Part shown: positions 9,764-20,708 of the stretch, piece after piece
How the letters are laid out: each line of letters begins with the position of its first letter
Position numbering within the stretch: position 1 is the stretch's first letter
NCBI GenBank assembly: GCA_013813715.1
Contig: JACCRF010000169.1
Location: 1-64,000, forward strand
Source of the DNA: Gemmatimonadaceae bacterium
GTDB taxonomy: Bacteria > Gemmatimonadota > Gemmatimonadetes > Gemmatimonadales > Gemmatimonadaceae
Direction of reading: 5' to 3'
Length of the DNA: 64,000 nucleotides
Position numbers and translations under genes: made by a program
Notes under the pieces: model-generated
The model's database searches: none
What the model was told of the DNA's origin: nothing
Seen by the model: the letters and a program-made list of their open reading frames with translations, nothing else

Positions 9764-10522
9764 ATGCAGGTTGAGAGTAGAGCGCGGCGATGTTGGGTCT
9801 TCGCGGCTGGATTACTCGGCACTTTTGCGTGTGCTCAGCAATCGGCGTCCCGGATTGGCGAGGGTGCCTTCATTGCAGCTGGGTGGATCGACGCTACGGC
9901 GACTCTGGATGAGTCGACGACGCCGGTGTACGAGGGCGATGCGCCGATGTCTTTCGAGTTTCTGAAAGACATGCGCCGGGGCGATGCGCTCACACTGTCG
10001 AAGTTCTCGTTGGGCGCGCACAGCGGAACGCACGTCGACGCACCGATGCATTTCGTGCGCGACGGTGCTTCCATCGATAGAGTGCCGCTGGAGCCGCTGA
10101 TCGGGCCGGCGCGCGTGATCGAGATTCCGGACAGCGTACAGTCGATCGACGCCGCGGAGCTGAACCGACACGGGTGGCGCAACGCCGAGCGGGTGATCTT
10201 CCGAACGAGAAGCTCCGTGCGGGGTTGGATGAGGTCACCGACGTTTCATCGCGACTTCGCCTACGTCGCGCCCGATGCCGCTCAACTGCTGGCCGACGCG
10301 GGTGTACTGCTCGTTGGCATTGACTACATCTCGGCAGAGCAGTTCGGCGCACCGGCGCCCATTACCCATCGCATCCTGCTCGGCAAGGGCATTCCAATCG
10401 TCGAGGGATTGGCGCTCGAGAAGGTCTTCGCCGGTGACTACGATCTGGTCGTGTTGCCGATGAAGGTGGCTGGACACGAGGGAGCACCCGCCCGAGCGAT
10501 CATGCGGAAACTCGCGAGATAG
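9764..10522 (+). CDS. Cyclase family protein (kynurenine formamidase-like), secreted/lipoprotein
   Basis: GAHSGTHVDAPMHFV motif; N-terminus MQVESRARRCWVFAAGLLGTFACAQQ. Confidence 0.85.
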   Translation: MQVESRARRCWVFAAGLLGTFACAQQSASRIGEGAFIAAGWIDATATLDESTTPVYEGDAPMSFEFLKDMRRGDALTLSKFSLGAHSGTHVDAPMHFVRDGASIDRVPLEPLIGPARVIEIPDSVQSIDAAELNRHGWRNAERVIFRTRSSVRGWMRSPTFHRDFAYVAPDAAQLLADAGVLLVGIDYISAEQFGAPAPITHRILLGKGIPIVEGLALEKVFAGDYDLVVLPMKVAGHEGAPARAIMRKLAR

Positions 10523-10528
10523 CGTGCC

Positions 10529-11422
10529 TCATCTCGTCCGATTCGGCTTGTAGACACGCACGTAATCCACGAGCATGGTAGCGGGAAAGATCGCATCCGA
10601 CCTCGGATCGCCGTCGAAGTTCCCGCCGACAGCCAGATTGAGGATCAGAAAGAAGGGCTGGTCGAGCACCGATTTCCCATAAAGCTCTAGCTGGCTGCGG
10701 GTGACCGCGTAGTGCGCAGTGTTGTCGACGAAGAATTTTACCTGCGCAGAGTCCCACTCAACGCCGAAAGTATGGAAATCGTCGGAGAAGCCGCCCTGGG
10801 CCAGCACATATCCCCGGACGAAAGGAGTGTTACCGGAGTAGCCCGGTCCGTGTACCGCCGAGCTCATTCCCGCCGTAGCGCTGCCGCGGTTTTCCAGGAT
10901 GTCGAGCTCTCCGCACTGCGGCCATGGCGTCGCCGGGAAGGAGCTGCCCAGCATCCAGAACGCCGGCCAGAGTCCCTGTCCCCCCGGAAGCTTGATGCGT
11001 GCCTCCACGCGGCCGGGCGCGGCGTTCATCTTCCCACGGGTTGTGACCTTGGCCGACGTGTAGCGGCACGGACCGTAGTAACATGTCATGCCGGGAGGAG
11101 CGAGTCGCGCGACGATCATCAAGTGTCCGCTTCCATCGAGCGCGATGTTATCGCCTGCGTCGGTGTAATACTCTTTTTCGTTGTTGCCCCAGCCGCAGAT
11201 CCCCGCTGCGCACCCGTCCGAGACATCGTGGCGCCACTTCGTGGTATCGATTCGTGCGCCGGCCGGCCCCTCGAACTCGTCCCTCCAGACCTCGATCCAT
11301 TCACCGGTAGAGACAGTGGGCACACTGGACGGTGTGTTGCTCGTGCACGCGAATGAGGCGCCGAGCATGAGGACCCATCGAACGTGGAGGGCGCGACGTC
11401 GTGCAGAGCGATCAGCGCTCAC
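10529..11422 (-). CDS. Glycoside hydrolase family 16 (beta-glucanase)
   Basis: CGELDILENRG catalytic motif; AVGGNFDGDP...VDYVRVYKP C-terminus. Confidence 0.93.
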   Translation of the reverse strand: MSADRSARRRALHVRWVLMLGASFACTSNTPSSVPTVSTGEWIEVWRDEFEGPAGARIDTTKWRHDVSDGCAAGICGWGNNEKEYYTDAGDNIALDGSGHLMIVARLAPPGMTCYYGPCRYTSAKVTTRGKMNAAPGRVEARIKLPGGQGLWPAFWMLGSSFPATPWPQCGELDILENRGSATAGMSSAVHGPGYSGNTPFVRGYVLAQGGFSDDFHTFGVEWDSAQVKFFVDNTAHYAVTRSQLELYGKSVLDQPFFLILNLAVGGNFDGDPRSDAIFPATMLVDYVRVYKPNRTR

Positions 11423-11449
11423 GATTGCGAAGAACGCGTCGAATCCGTT

Positions 11450-13168
11450 TCACCAGGGGATTTGGGGCGATCGATAATAGTTGACGCCGAGGAAGTTCCA
11501 TCTGGGCGCATGCGTCGCGAGCCGCCTGCTGAAGGCGTCCCAGTTTCGCGCGCTCTGCGGCGCCCAGGCGACCTCAGCGAGCGCGGGCAGTCGCGGCATG
11601 GCCAGATACTGCACCGCCGTGATGTTCCGCACGGTCTCGGACCAGATTGGCGCCTCGACGCCAACGATGTTCGATTCCGTGACGCCCTTCATATACGTCG
11701 CTGGATCCCAGTCGTACGCATCGCGCACTTCGATGACTGCCGCCCACGTGAGCCCGAGCTCCGTGGTCTGGTTGTATTTCATGTCGAGATATGTGCGCTT
11801 GGCTGGTGATAGAATGACTTTGGCGCCGTACTGCACCGCGGCGGCGGCTACGGAATCCGTTGCCCAGGCCTGGGCGATCGTCGTCGGCCGCAGGCGCGCC
11901 CGCGCGATCTCTTCCCAGCCCACCATCTGCTTGCCGTGTCGCGCCACGATGTCCTGCGTGCGTTCCACAAACCTGGCGTAATCCTCTTTGCTGAGGATTG
12001 GATTCTCGTCGCCGCCCATGTGGAAATACCGTCCGGGCGTCAGCGCGGCGATCTCGCGCACCACGTCGTCAACGAGCGCGTACGTCTCTTCCTTGTTAGC
12101 GCAGAACGTGCTGAAACCGACTTCGGTTCCGGTGTACGGCGCCGGAGGCCGCACGCTGCAGCTAATCTCCGGGTATCCTATGAGCGCTGCGTTCGTATGT
12201 CCCGGCATATCGATCTCGGGAACGATCGTGACATACCGTTCCTGCGCGTAACGCACGATCTCCGCGTACTCATCCTGCGTGTAGTATCCGCCAGGACCGC
12301 CGCCCACCTGTGTGACGCTTCCAGCGGCGGTGAGCTTCGGGCGCGATTTGATTTCGATGCGCCACCCCTGGTCGTCGGCCAGGTGGAGATGCAGCACGTT
12401 CATCTTGTACAGCGCGAGCAGATCGACGTACTGCTTGACCTCCCGTACGGTGAAAAAATGACGCGCGACGTCGAGCATAGCTCCGCGCCAGGAATAGCGC
12501 GGCCGATCCATGATCGTGACCGGAGAAACCCTCCAGGCCACTGCCGAAAGCGCCATGTGCGACTCGATCTGCGGCGGCAGCAACTGCCGCAGGGTCTGCA
12601 CGCCGTGGAATAGTCCGGCGGGCGCATTGGCAGTGACACGCACGGAATCGCGCCAGACCGCGAGCCGGTAACCCTCCGGGCCGAGCGCCGTGTCAGTCGA
12701 GAGTCTAAGAACAATCGCGCCACGAACGGAAGTTCCGATGCTCGAGATCGGAACTGCGAATCCCGTGGAGGGCCGCAGGAGCGAGGCTAGAAGCTGTGCC
12801 GTGCGCAACACTTCTGCGTTTCCCGGATCAACGACGATACTGGTCGAGTCCGTGAGCACGAACGCGTCGCCGCTCGCAAGCGTGATAGACACCGGCTCCG
12901 GAACGACGCCCGGAAACACCGTGGGACGAAGTTGCGCCCGCGAGGGTGCGCCGGCAGGACCTGTCGTTCTACACGCGGCGAAGAGTCCGATGCAGGGAAC
13001 GAGGATGGCAAATCGGCGCAACAGTGTCTCCCACGGGATACCGCTCAGCCACTTCCTTTCTTGAGCTGAAGAGCACCGAGCAACGCTCGCACTCTGCCGC
13101 GTTTGCATGTCCGTCATCGCATGTGTGATGGAGCGGCTGACGCTCTCGAATGATGGGCCATTTGTCAA
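11450..13168 (-). CDS. Glycoside hydrolase family 20 beta-N-acetylhexosaminidase
   Basis: YFHMGGDENP catalytic motif; MDRPRYSWRGAMLDVARHFF; LHLADDQGWRIEI. Confidence 0.95.
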   Translation of the reverse strand: MTNGPSFESVSRSITHAMTDMQTRQSASVARCSSAQERKWLSGIPWETLLRRFAILVPCIGLFAACRTTGPAGAPSRAQLRPTVFPGVVPEPVSITLASGDAFVLTDSTSIVVDPGNAEVLRTAQLLASLLRPSTGFAVPISSIGTSVRGAIVLRLSTDTALGPEGYRLAVWRDSVRVTANAPAGLFHGVQTLRQLLPPQIESHMALSAVAWRVSPVTIMDRPRYSWRGAMLDVARHFFTVREVKQYVDLLALYKMNVLHLHLADDQGWRIEIKSRPKLTAAGSVTQVGGGPGGYYTQDEYAEIVRYAQERYVTIVPEIDMPGHTNAALIGYPEISCSVRPPAPYTGTEVGFSTFCANKEETYALVDDVVREIAALTPGRYFHMGGDENPILSKEDYARFVERTQDIVARHGKQMVGWEEIARARLRPTTIAQAWATDSVAAAAVQYGAKVILSPAKRTYLDMKYNQTTELGLTWAAVIEVRDAYDWDPATYMKGVTESNIVGVEAPIWSETVRNITAVQYLAMPRLPALAEVAWAPQSARNWDAFSRRLATHAPRWNFLGVNYYRSPQIPW

Positions 13169-13295
13169 GTCCGAGGAGGTTGGATGAGACCAGAACTGCT
13201 CAGGTGAAGCGAAGCATTTTCAGCTTGAATGACTTGTAACGGTGATGCCGCATTGCACGGGCCCAGACAAACTTTGATCAATATCGAAAGTTTCG

Positions 13296-13754
13296 TCACC
13301 CGGTTTGACGCGATGGTATCACGGCTGTCGCTTCAATCTCTACCTTCGCCCGTTCCTCGATCAGTCCACTCACCTCCACGACTGACATCGGCGGAAATTT
13401 TCTGCCGAGCGTTTCTCGGTATGCCCGCCCTGTTTCCCGTCGCGCAGCTCCATACTCGGCACGATCGGTGATGTACCAGGTGAGCCGGACGAGATGACTC
13501 GGTTCAGCTCCCGCCTCCTTTAACAGCTCGACGATGTTAGCCAGCGCCTGTCGCACCTGCTCAGCGAAATCGTCAGTCTCGAACGTGGAGGTCGCTGGAT
13601 TCCATCCAATCTGTCCCGCAAGAACGACGTATCGCCCCGACGCCACGACACCATTCGCGTACCCGCTCGGCTCGGCCCAGCCAGGTGGCTGCAACACCTG
13701 CACGCCCGAACTTGGATCGGTACCAGCGGCGTTATCGTTTCCTGCTGTATTCAT
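13296..13754 (-). CDS. RidA family protein (enamine/imine deaminase-like)
   Basis: GYANGVVASGRYVVLAGQIGWNPAT...FAEQVRQALANIVELLKEAGAEPSHLVRLTWYI; C-terminal KVEIEATAVI. Confidence 0.9.
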   Translation of the reverse strand: MNTAGNDNAAGTDPSSGVQVLQPPGWAEPSGYANGVVASGRYVVLAGQIGWNPATSTFETDDFAEQVRQALANIVELLKEAGAEPSHLVRLTWYITDRAEYGAARRETGRAYRETLGRKFPPMSVVEVSGLIEERAKVEIEATAVIPSRQTG

Positions 13755-13811
13755 GTGTTCCGTCTGTGAATCATCAGTTCATCTTGTGTTAACGCCTTTC
13801 CTGTTTTCCGC

Positions 13812-15467
13812 TCAACCCGCACTCTCGCGCAATCGGTATCGCTGAAGTTTTCCCGTATTCGTGCGCGGTAACGCGTCAACGAATTCCACCGCCCGCGGAT
13901 ACTTGTATGGCGCAATCCTCGCCTTCACGAAGTCCTGAAGCTCCTTGACGAGCGCCGCGTTCCCGTCGTGGCCCGGCCGGAGAACGATCACCGCCTTCAC
14001 AATGTGACCCCGCTCATCATGCGGCTCACCGATGACGCCGCACTCGAGGACGGCCGGGTGCTCGAGCAGCACGTTCTCCACCTCCGGACCGCCGATGTTG
14101 TATCCACCGGAAATGATCATGTCGTCGGTTCGTGCCTGATACCAGAAGTATCCGGCCGCGTCCCGCTTGTACGAATCCCCGGTGAGATTCCATCCATCGC
14201 GCACGTACTCCCGCTGACGCTCGACATTGCCCAGGTAGCGGCACCCCGTAGGGCCGCGCACTGCCAGACGGCCAATTGATCCGTCGCTTACGTCGTTGCC
14301 GTCGTCACCCACGACCTTCGCCTGATATCCGGGGACGACCTTCCCTGTCGAGCCCGGGCGAAGCTCGTCTTCGGGAGAGCTGATGAAGATGTGGAGCATT
14401 TCCGTTGCGCCGATGCCGTCGATGATGCTGATGCCGGTAGCGCTGCGCCACCCTTCGAACACCGTCAGGGGAAGCGTTTCGCCGGCCGACACACACTTGC
14501 GCAGGCTCGACACATCATGTTCCGATACCATCGCGGTCATCGCCCGATACGCCGTCGGTGCGGTGAAGCAGATCGTCGGCCGATGCTCTGCAATGGCCCT
14601 GATGAGGTTCGGCGGCGTCGCCTGCTCGAGCAGCAGGGAGCACGCGCCGAATCGCATCGGGAAGAGGAGCAATCCGCCGAGTGCGTAGGTGAACGCGAGT
14701 GGCGGGGAGCCGCAGAAGATGTCTTCCGCGGTGGGCTTCAAGACGTAGCGCGGGAAGCAGTCCGTAATTGCCATGATGTCGCGATGCGAATGCATCGTTC
14801 CCTTTCCCTCACCGGTCGTGCCCGACGTAAAGGCGATTATCGCGATGTCGTCCGCCGCTGTATCGCAATTTCGGAATGTCGCCGGTTTTCGCCGCATCAT
14901 CGGCTCTAGACTGTCGTGCGCGTCGCTGTTGAAGTGGACAACGCGCGCGTCCTTTCGCTGCTGTCCGTGGGCGTGTGTCTGGAATGCCGCGCTGCACTCG
15001 TCGGCGAATCTCACATCGGTGAGCGCCAGCCTGATCTCGGCCTTGTCCGCGAGATACCGCAGCTCGCGCTCGCGCAAGAGCGGCATCGTACACACCACTA
15101 CTCCACCTGCCTTGAGAATCCCGAACCAGCAGGCGGCCATCATCGGGTTGTTGGGACCGCGTAACAGCACCCGGTTGCCAGGAAGCACTCCGTGATCCTC
15201 CGCGAGAACGTGCGCAATCCTGTTCGCGGTCTCGAGGAGGCCTCGATAAGTCCAAGCGCCTCCCTCAGAGCGGAACACAAGGCGGTCTCCATTCCCGGAC
15301 TCGACCATCCGGTCGAGAAGCTCCGCGGCACAGTTGAGGCGCGCCGGATACGCGAGCTCGGGAACGCCGGTCCAGTCCGTCACCGGCCAGAGCTCGCGCG
15401 GCGGAAGATTATCGGCGCAGAACGTATCAACGTGTCCCGTGCGAGCCGGCGTTCCCATCTCAGGCAT
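13812..15467 (-). CDS. AMP-dependent CoA ligase, benzoate/2-aminobenzoate-CoA ligase type
   Basis: [30 protein letters not shown]-type N-terminus, [32 protein letters not shown]. Confidence 0.85.
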   Translation of the reverse strand: MPEMGTPARTGHVDTFCADNLPPRELWPVTDWTGVPELAYPARLNCAAELLDRMVESGNGDRLVFRSEGGAWTYRGLLETANRIAHVLAEDHGVLPGNRVLLRGPNNPMMAACWFGILKAGGVVVCTMPLLRERELRYLADKAEIRLALTDVRFADECSAAFQTHAHGQQRKDARVVHFNSDAHDSLEPMMRRKPATFRNCDTAADDIAIIAFTSGTTGEGKGTMHSHRDIMAITDCFPRYVLKPTAEDIFCGSPPLAFTYALGGLLLFPMRFGACSLLLEQATPPNLIRAIAEHRPTICFTAPTAYRAMTAMVSEHDVSSLRKCVSAGETLPLTVFEGWRSATGISIIDGIGATEMLHIFISSPEDELRPGSTGKVVPGYQAKVVGDDGNDVSDGSIGRLAVRGPTGCRYLGNVERQREYVRDGWNLTGDSYKRDAAGYFWYQARTDDMIISGGYNIGGPEVENVLLEHPAVLECGVIGEPHDERGHIVKAVIVLRPGHDGNAALVKELQDFVKARIAPYKYPRAVEFVDALPRTNTGKLQRYRLRESAG

Positions 15468-16659
15468 TCATCTCCCGGGCTTGCCGATGGGCATCGAGCA
15501 CCTGCCGCGCGATGACGAGCTGCTGTATTTCCGTCGTGCCCTCGTAGATCCTGAGAGAGCGGATTTCCCGGTAGAGCCGCTCCACTGGATGTCCGGCCAC
15601 TACGCCCCGTCCGCCCAGGAGCTGAACCGCATCGTCGATCACCTTCTGCGCCGCTTCGGTCGCGTACATTTTCGCCATTGCCGCCTCACGCGTGATGCGC
15701 GCCACGCCATTGTCGCGAGCCCATGCGGCACGATAGACGAGCAGCGCGCTGGCATCGATCGCCGTCGCCATCTGGGCAATGCGCGCCTGCGTGAGTTGAA
15801 AATCACGAAGCACGCCGCCGAACATCTTTCGCTCCGAGACGTGCAAAAGCGTTTCGTCGAGCGCGCGCCGCGCGAATCCGAGCGCCGCTGCTCCTACTGC
15901 CGCCCGAAATACGTCGAGCGTTCCGAGGGCCACCTTGAGCCCCTTCCCCGGATCGCCCACCAGCCGGTCGGCGGAGACCCGGCAGGCCTCGAATCGAAGA
16001 GTGCCGAGCGGATGCGGGGCGATAGTCTCGATGCGGTTGGCGATGCTGAATCCAGCATCCGACGGCTCTACCACAAGAGCGATGAAAGCGCGCTCCGCGC
16101 CCTCGAGCCGGCAGAAGACAACGTACTGGTCGGCGATCCCGCCGTTCGAGATCCAGGTCTTCTCGCCATCTATGACGTAGTCGCTTCCGTCTCGCTTTGC
16201 AGTGGTCGTCATCGCAGCGATGTCGGAGCCCGCGTCAGTCTCCGATATCGCGAACGCCGATATGGCTTCGCCGCTGGCGACACGCGGGAGATAGCGCTGT
16301 TTGAGTGCGGGCGATCCGTAGAGAGATATCGGGCCGGCGCCGAGCGCCTGCATGGCAAATGAGAAATCGGCGAGCCCCGATACGCGCGCCAACGTTTCGC
16401 GAGCGATGCAGAGTGAGCGCACGTCGAGCCTTTCGCTGACTCCGCCGTACTCCTCCGGAATCCCGTGACGCAGCCAGCCTGCCGCGCCGAGCTGTCTTAC
16501 AAGCCCACGACACACGGCGTCCACGTCACGGGGTTGATGGTCGTCCCCGGTAGGCGTCGCCGACCAGGCGACTTCCCGCTCAGCCCATTCCTGAAGCGAT
16601 CCCGCGAGCTCGCGGTGCACATCGGTGAAGAACGGCCAGCTCAGCGTCGCCGCATCCAT
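15460..16659 (-). CDS. Acyl-CoA dehydrogenase
   Basis: [66 protein letters not shown] at 16659. Confidence 0.93.
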   Translation of the reverse strand: MDAATLSWPFFTDVHRELAGSLQEWAEREVAWSATPTGDDHQPRDVDAVCRGLVRQLGAAGWLRHGIPEEYGGVSERLDVRSLCIARETLARVSGLADFSFAMQALGAGPISLYGSPALKQRYLPRVASGEAISAFAISETDAGSDIAAMTTTAKRDGSDYVIDGEKTWISNGGIADQYVVFCRLEGAERAFIALVVEPSDAGFSIANRIETIAPHPLGTLRFEACRVSADRLVGDPGKGLKVALGTLDVFRAAVGAAALGFARRALDETLLHVSERKMFGGVLRDFQLTQARIAQMATAIDASALLVYRAAWARDNGVARITREAAMAKMYATEAAQKVIDDAVQLLGGRGVVAGHPVERLYREIRSLRIYEGTTEIQQLVIARQVLDAHRQAREMNA

Positions 16660-16661
16660 GC

Positions 16662-17507
16662 TCAGTTTCCCTCGAACACGGGCGGTTTCTTCGCGACGAA
16701 ACCCTGGTACGCGCGCTCGAAGTCGTCGGTCATCATGCACTTCGCCTGCATCCGGGCTTCGTGATCAATCGCTTCGTCGATCCCCATCGACCATTCCTCA
16801 TGGAGACACCGCTTCGTCATCGCATGCGCTGCCGAAGGTCCGTCGGCGAGCGTCTTCGCGAGCGCAACCGCATCTTCAAGCACCGACTCCGGGGCACACA
16901 GCCGGTTGTAGAATCCCCATCGCTCCGCTTCCTCACCGCCCATCGCTCTGCCAAGGTAGAGGAGCTCACTCGCGCGGCCGAACCCGATGATGCGCGGGAG
17001 GATCGCGCACGCGCCCATGTCGGCGCCCGATAGCCCCACCCTCACGAACAGGAAAGCGACCTTGCTGCGCGCCGTACCGAGTCTGAGGTCGCTCGCCATG
17101 GCGAGGATGGCGCCGGCGCCGACGCAAACGCCGTCCACCGCGGCGACGATCGGCTGCGGACAGGCTCGCATTGCCTTCACGAGGTCGCCCGACATCTGCG
17201 TGAACTCGAGGAGGCCTTCCTCGTCATTGTTCGCTTTCATGTCGACCAGGCGGCCGATGATGTCGTGGACGTCGCCACCACTGCAGAAATTTCCTTCCGC
17301 GCCCGTGATCACGACAGAACGGACATCGCGAATGCCCTGTAGCGCGAGAAAAGTATCCGTGAGCTCACGATACGACTGAAGCGTCAGCGGATTCTTTCGC
17401 TCCGGACGGTTCAGCGTGATGATGGCAACGCGCTCCTTCATTTCCCACCTGAAGTGCTTTGGCGCGATGCTCGCCGCGGATGTCGCCTGGCTCCGGGGCA
17501 CGGTCAC
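16662..17507 (-). CDS. Enoyl-CoA hydratase/isomerase family protein
   Basis: [45 protein letters not shown] start at 17507 inferred. Confidence 0.92.
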   Translation of the reverse strand: MTVPRSQATSAASIAPKHFRWEMKERVAIITLNRPERKNPLTLQSYRELTDTFLALQGIRDVRSVVITGAEGNFCSGGDVHDIIGRLVDMKANNDEEGLLEFTQMSGDLVKAMRACPQPIVAAVDGVCVGAGAILAMASDLRLGTARSKVAFLFVRVGLSGADMGACAILPRIIGFGRASELLYLGRAMGGEEAERWGFYNRLCAPESVLEDAVALAKTLADGPSAAHAMTKRCLHEEWSMGIDEAIDHEARMQAKCMMTDDFERAYQGFVAKKPPVFEGN

Positions 17508-18295
17508 GGTATCTCGCCCCCTGCGACTGGCAGTGCGATGCCGGTCACCGCCCCGGACTCCGGCGAGCACAGCCAAGCGACGGCGCTCGCCACCTCGTCC
17601 GGCGTGATCAGCGCCCCGCGTGGGATCGTCCCCACCAGCATCGCCCTCGCCTCCTCGCGTGATTTGCCGAGCGCGGCCGACAGCTTTTCGACAGATCCAT
17701 CGGTCAGATCAGTGTCCGTATATCCCGGACAAACGGCGTTGACAGTCACTCCGTGCTTCGCCGTTTCGAGGGCGAGTGCCCGCGTCAGTCCAATCACGCC
17801 GTGTTTGGCCGCGCAGTACGCGGTCATCGTCTTGTATCCGCGAAGGCCAGCGGTCGACGCAATATTCACGATTCGGCCGCTCTTCATGGCTATCATCGCC
17901 GGAAGCACTTCGGCCGTGCATGCATAGGTGCTCGTCAGATTTACCGCGATCATTCGGTCCCAGATCTCGCGCGACATCCGGGTAAAGGGCGCTCCATCCG
18001 CGGCGCCCGCGTTGTTGACGAGAATGTTCACCGGTCCGAGCTCATCTACGGCGGCCCTGAATGAAGTGCTGATCGAGTCCCCGTCGGTGACGTCGCATTC
18101 TATAGTAGTGGCTGTCGTGCCGAGGTCGGTGCGCAACGCGGCTGCATGCTGCTCGAGCTGTGTTAACGAACGCGACATGAGAGTGAGCTTCGCACCACGT
18201 TGCGCGAGAGCGAATGCGATTGCGGCTCCGATTCCGCGACTCGCTCCAGTCACAACCGCGTGCATTTCGTCGAGATAACGCTCAGTATCAGCCAT
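17504..18295 (-). CDS. SDR family oxidoreductase (3-hydroxyacyl-CoA dehydrogenase-like)
   Basis: [34 protein letters not shown]. Confidence 0.93.
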   Translation of the reverse strand: MADTERYLDEMHAVVTGASRGIGAAIAFALAQRGAKLTLMSRSLTQLEQHAAALRTDLGTTATTIECDVTDGDSISTSFRAAVDELGPVNILVNNAGAADGAPFTRMSREIWDRMIAVNLTSTYACTAEVLPAMIAMKSGRIVNIASTAGLRGYKTMTAYCAAKHGVIGLTRALALETAKHGVTVNAVCPGYTDTDLTDGSVEKLSAALGKSREEARAMLVGTIPRGALITPDEVASAVAWLCSPESGAVTGIALPVAGGEIP

Positions 18296-20708
18296 TGACC
18301 TGCTTGTTCCTGGGATTGGCGGCCGGTGCGGGGGCGGCCATCGCCTTCGCCCTTTCGATCTCGCGCTCGAGCTGGCGCCGCCCCTGGTAATACTGCACCG
18401 GCCAGCGCGCGCCCGCGAAACCCTGCTGCGCCGCGGCGTGCAGCACCCAATGCGGGTCGCTCAAGTGGGGCCTTCCGATAGCAACAAGGTCGGCGCGTCC
18501 CGCAGCGATTATCGAGTTGACCTGGTCAGCCTCCGTGATGTTCCCAACCGCGATCGTAGGCACTCGTGCCTCGTTGCGGATGCGATCGCTGTACGGAGTT
18601 TGAAACAGCCTGCCGAACACCGGGTTCGCCTCGGTGGTCGTCTGCCCGGTGGAGACGTGGATAATGTCCGCTCCAGCCGCCACGAATGCATTTCCTATCG
18701 CCACCGATTCCTCGGCCGTGATGCCGTCCTCCACCCAGTCTGTCGCCGAGATGCGCACCGACATCGGTTTCGCTTCCGGCCACTCCGAACGCATGGCGGT
18801 GAACACCTCGAGCGGGTACCGAAGCCGGTTTTCGAGAGAGCCGCCGTACTCGTCACCACGACGATTGCTCACCGGCGTCAGGAAGCTCGAAAGCAAGTAT
18901 CCGTGCGCGCAGTGCAGCTCGATCATATCGAACTTCGCCTCGGTCGCCATTCGCGTGGCCCGAACGAAATCCTCGAGAATCTGCTGCATGTCCGCGCGGC
19001 TCATCTCGCGCGGTGGCGGCAGTGTCGGTCCGTAGGTGATCGGCGACGGTCCGATTCTCTCCCAGTTCTGATCCGCAAGCGGGAGATCCGTTCCCTCCCA
19101 GGGAAGGCAAGTGGAGCCTTTTCGCCCCGAGTGCCCGAGCTGAAGACAGACCTTCGCCTCCGTCCACTCGTGCATGAACGCGACGATGCGCCGCCACTCT
19201 GCGACATGTTCGTCGCTGTACAATCCGGTGCATCCCAGCGTGATTCGCGCCTCCGGCGATACACAGACCATCTCCGTCATCACGAGCGCCGCCCCCCCCA
19301 ACCCGCGCGCTCCAAGATGCACGAGATGAAAGTCGTTCGGTGTGCCATTGGTCGCGCTGTACATGTCCATCGGAGACACGATGATCCGGTTGTGGAGCGT
19401 CATCCCGCGCAGCCGGAAAGGTGTGAACATAGGGGGCGGGGTGTCCGACATTTCATCCGTCCCGCCACCCGCCGTGACCTGTCCTTCCTCCCTATTCTTG
19501 ATTTTCTCTGCGTTCTCAGCGGTTTCAGCAGTTCCCCCAACGAGAGAAACAAGGCTGGCAAACCACCTCTCCACCCCAGCCACATACGTAGCATCCCGCA
19601 GGCGCAGGTTCTCATGACTCACCCGCTGACTCCGCGTAAGCAGGCTGTACGCGAACTGCTCAGCTGGCAGATGCACGTACCGCTTCACGTGCTCGAACCA
19701 CTCCATCGAGTTTCGCGCTGCGTTCTGGAGACGCAACGACTCCATCATCCGGTCGTCCTCATACCGCTGCAGCGCAAGGGACATGTCACCCGCCCCGGAG
19801 ATCGACCGGCCAAGCGATATCGCGTCCTCCATCGCCAGCTTCGTCCCCGATCCTATCGAGAAATGCGCGGTGTGCGCGGCATCACCGATGAGCACGATGT
19901 TTTCATGGAACCAGTGGGCGTTCCGGACGCGCACGAAGTTCGTCCACGGTGAGCCTGCGCGGTGGGCGGCGTTGGAAATGAGAGGATGCCCGCCCAGCCA
20001 TTCGCCGAACATCGCCTCGCATCGAGCGATCGTCTGCGGCGTGTCCATCCGGTCGAATCCCGCCGACAACCATGACGCTTCATCACATTCGACGATAAAC
20101 GTGGATGTTGCTTCGTCGAACCGATAACAGTGCGCCTGAAAAACACCATGCTCGTTTTCGACGATGTAGAACGTGAACGCATCGAACGGGAAAGTCGTTC
20201 CGAGCCAGATGAAGCGCGCCGACCGTGAATCCAGATCGGGCTGAAAATGGCGCTCATGCTTGCGGCGGATAGTACTGTTGACACCATCGGCCGCGACAAT
20301 GACATCGGCGTCCCCGAGACCCAATGACGGGAGTTCACCATCGTCACGTACATCGGTGCAGAACCTGAGCTCCACTCCTAACCCGGCAGCCCGCTCCTGA
20401 AGGATCTGAAGGAGCTTCTTGCGCGCGATCCCGCTGAAGCCGTGTCCGCCGGAGGTGATCCGCCTGCCGTGAACGAAAACGTCTATGTCGTCCCAGTGCG
20501 CGAAGTTGTTCGTTATCGCCTGAAATGTCGGCTCGTCGGCGGCGCGGAAATTCTCGAGCGTCTGATCGGAGAAGACGACGCCCCAGCCAAAGGTGTCCTG
20601 GGCGCGATTCCGTTCGAGCACTGTGACCTCGTGCTCGGGGCCTGCCTGCATGAGGAGCAAAGCCGTATAGAGTCCAGCCGGCCCGCCGCCAACGATGACG
20701 ACTCTCAA
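18288..20708 (-). CDS. Bifunctional flavin monooxygenase / NADH:flavin (OYE-like) reductase; 2-aminobenzoyl-CoA monooxygenase/reductase or salicylyl-CoA 5-hydroxylase type
   Basis: N-terminal GGGPAGLYTALLL...WGVVFSDQTLENF and FAD motif VLIGDAAHTAHFSIGSGTKLAMEDA; C-terminal FTPFRLRGMTLHNRIIVSPMDMYSA. Confidence 0.88.
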   Translation of the reverse strand: MRVVIVGGGPAGLYTALLLMQAGPEHEVTVLERNRAQDTFGWGVVFSDQTLENFRAADEPTFQAITNNFAHWDDIDVFVHGRRITSGGHGFSGIARKKLLQILQERAAGLGVELRFCTDVRDDGELPSLGLGDADVIVAADGVNSTIRRKHERHFQPDLDSRSARFIWLGTTFPFDAFTFYIVENEHGVFQAHCYRFDEATSTFIVECDEASWLSAGFDRMDTPQTIARCEAMFGEWLGGHPLISNAAHRAGSPWTNFVRVRNAHWFHENIVLIGDAAHTAHFSIGSGTKLAMEDAISLGRSISGAGDMSLALQRYEDDRMMESLRLQNAARNSMEWFEHVKRYVHLPAEQFAYSLLTRSQRVSHENLRLRDATYVAGVERWFASLVSLVGGTAETAENAEKIKNREEGQVTAGGGTDEMSDTPPPMFTPFRLRGMTLHNRIIVSPMDMYSATNGTPNDFHLVHLGARGLGGAALVMTEMVCVSPEARITLGCTGLYSDEHVAEWRRIVAFMHEWTEAKVCLQLGHSGRKGSTCLPWEGTDLPLADQNWERIGPSPITYGPTLPPPREMSRADMQQILEDFVRATRMATEAKFDMIELHCAHGYLLSSFLTPVSNRRGDEYGGSLENRLRYPLEVFTAMRSEWPEAKPMSVRISATDWVEDGITAEESVAIGNAFVAAGADIIHVSTGQTTTEANPVFGRLFQTPYSDRIRNEARVPTIAVGNITEADQVNSIIAAGRADLVAIGRPHLSDPHWVLHAAAQQGFAGARWPVQYYQGRRQLEREIERAKAMAAPAPAANPRNKQVNG
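19485..19540. repeat. Tandem ~9-mer repeat-like segment (TTCTCTGCG TTCTCAGCG GTTTCAGCA) inside the interdomain linker of the bifunctional monooxygenase/reductase
   Basis: Direct reading of ctattcttgattttctctgcgttctcagcggtttcagcagtt. Confidence 0.5.

Noticed and set aside
18438-19952. 504-aa plus-strand ORF
   Set aside because: Antisense to the conserved monooxygenase/reductase; Arg/His-rich composition of a shadow frame
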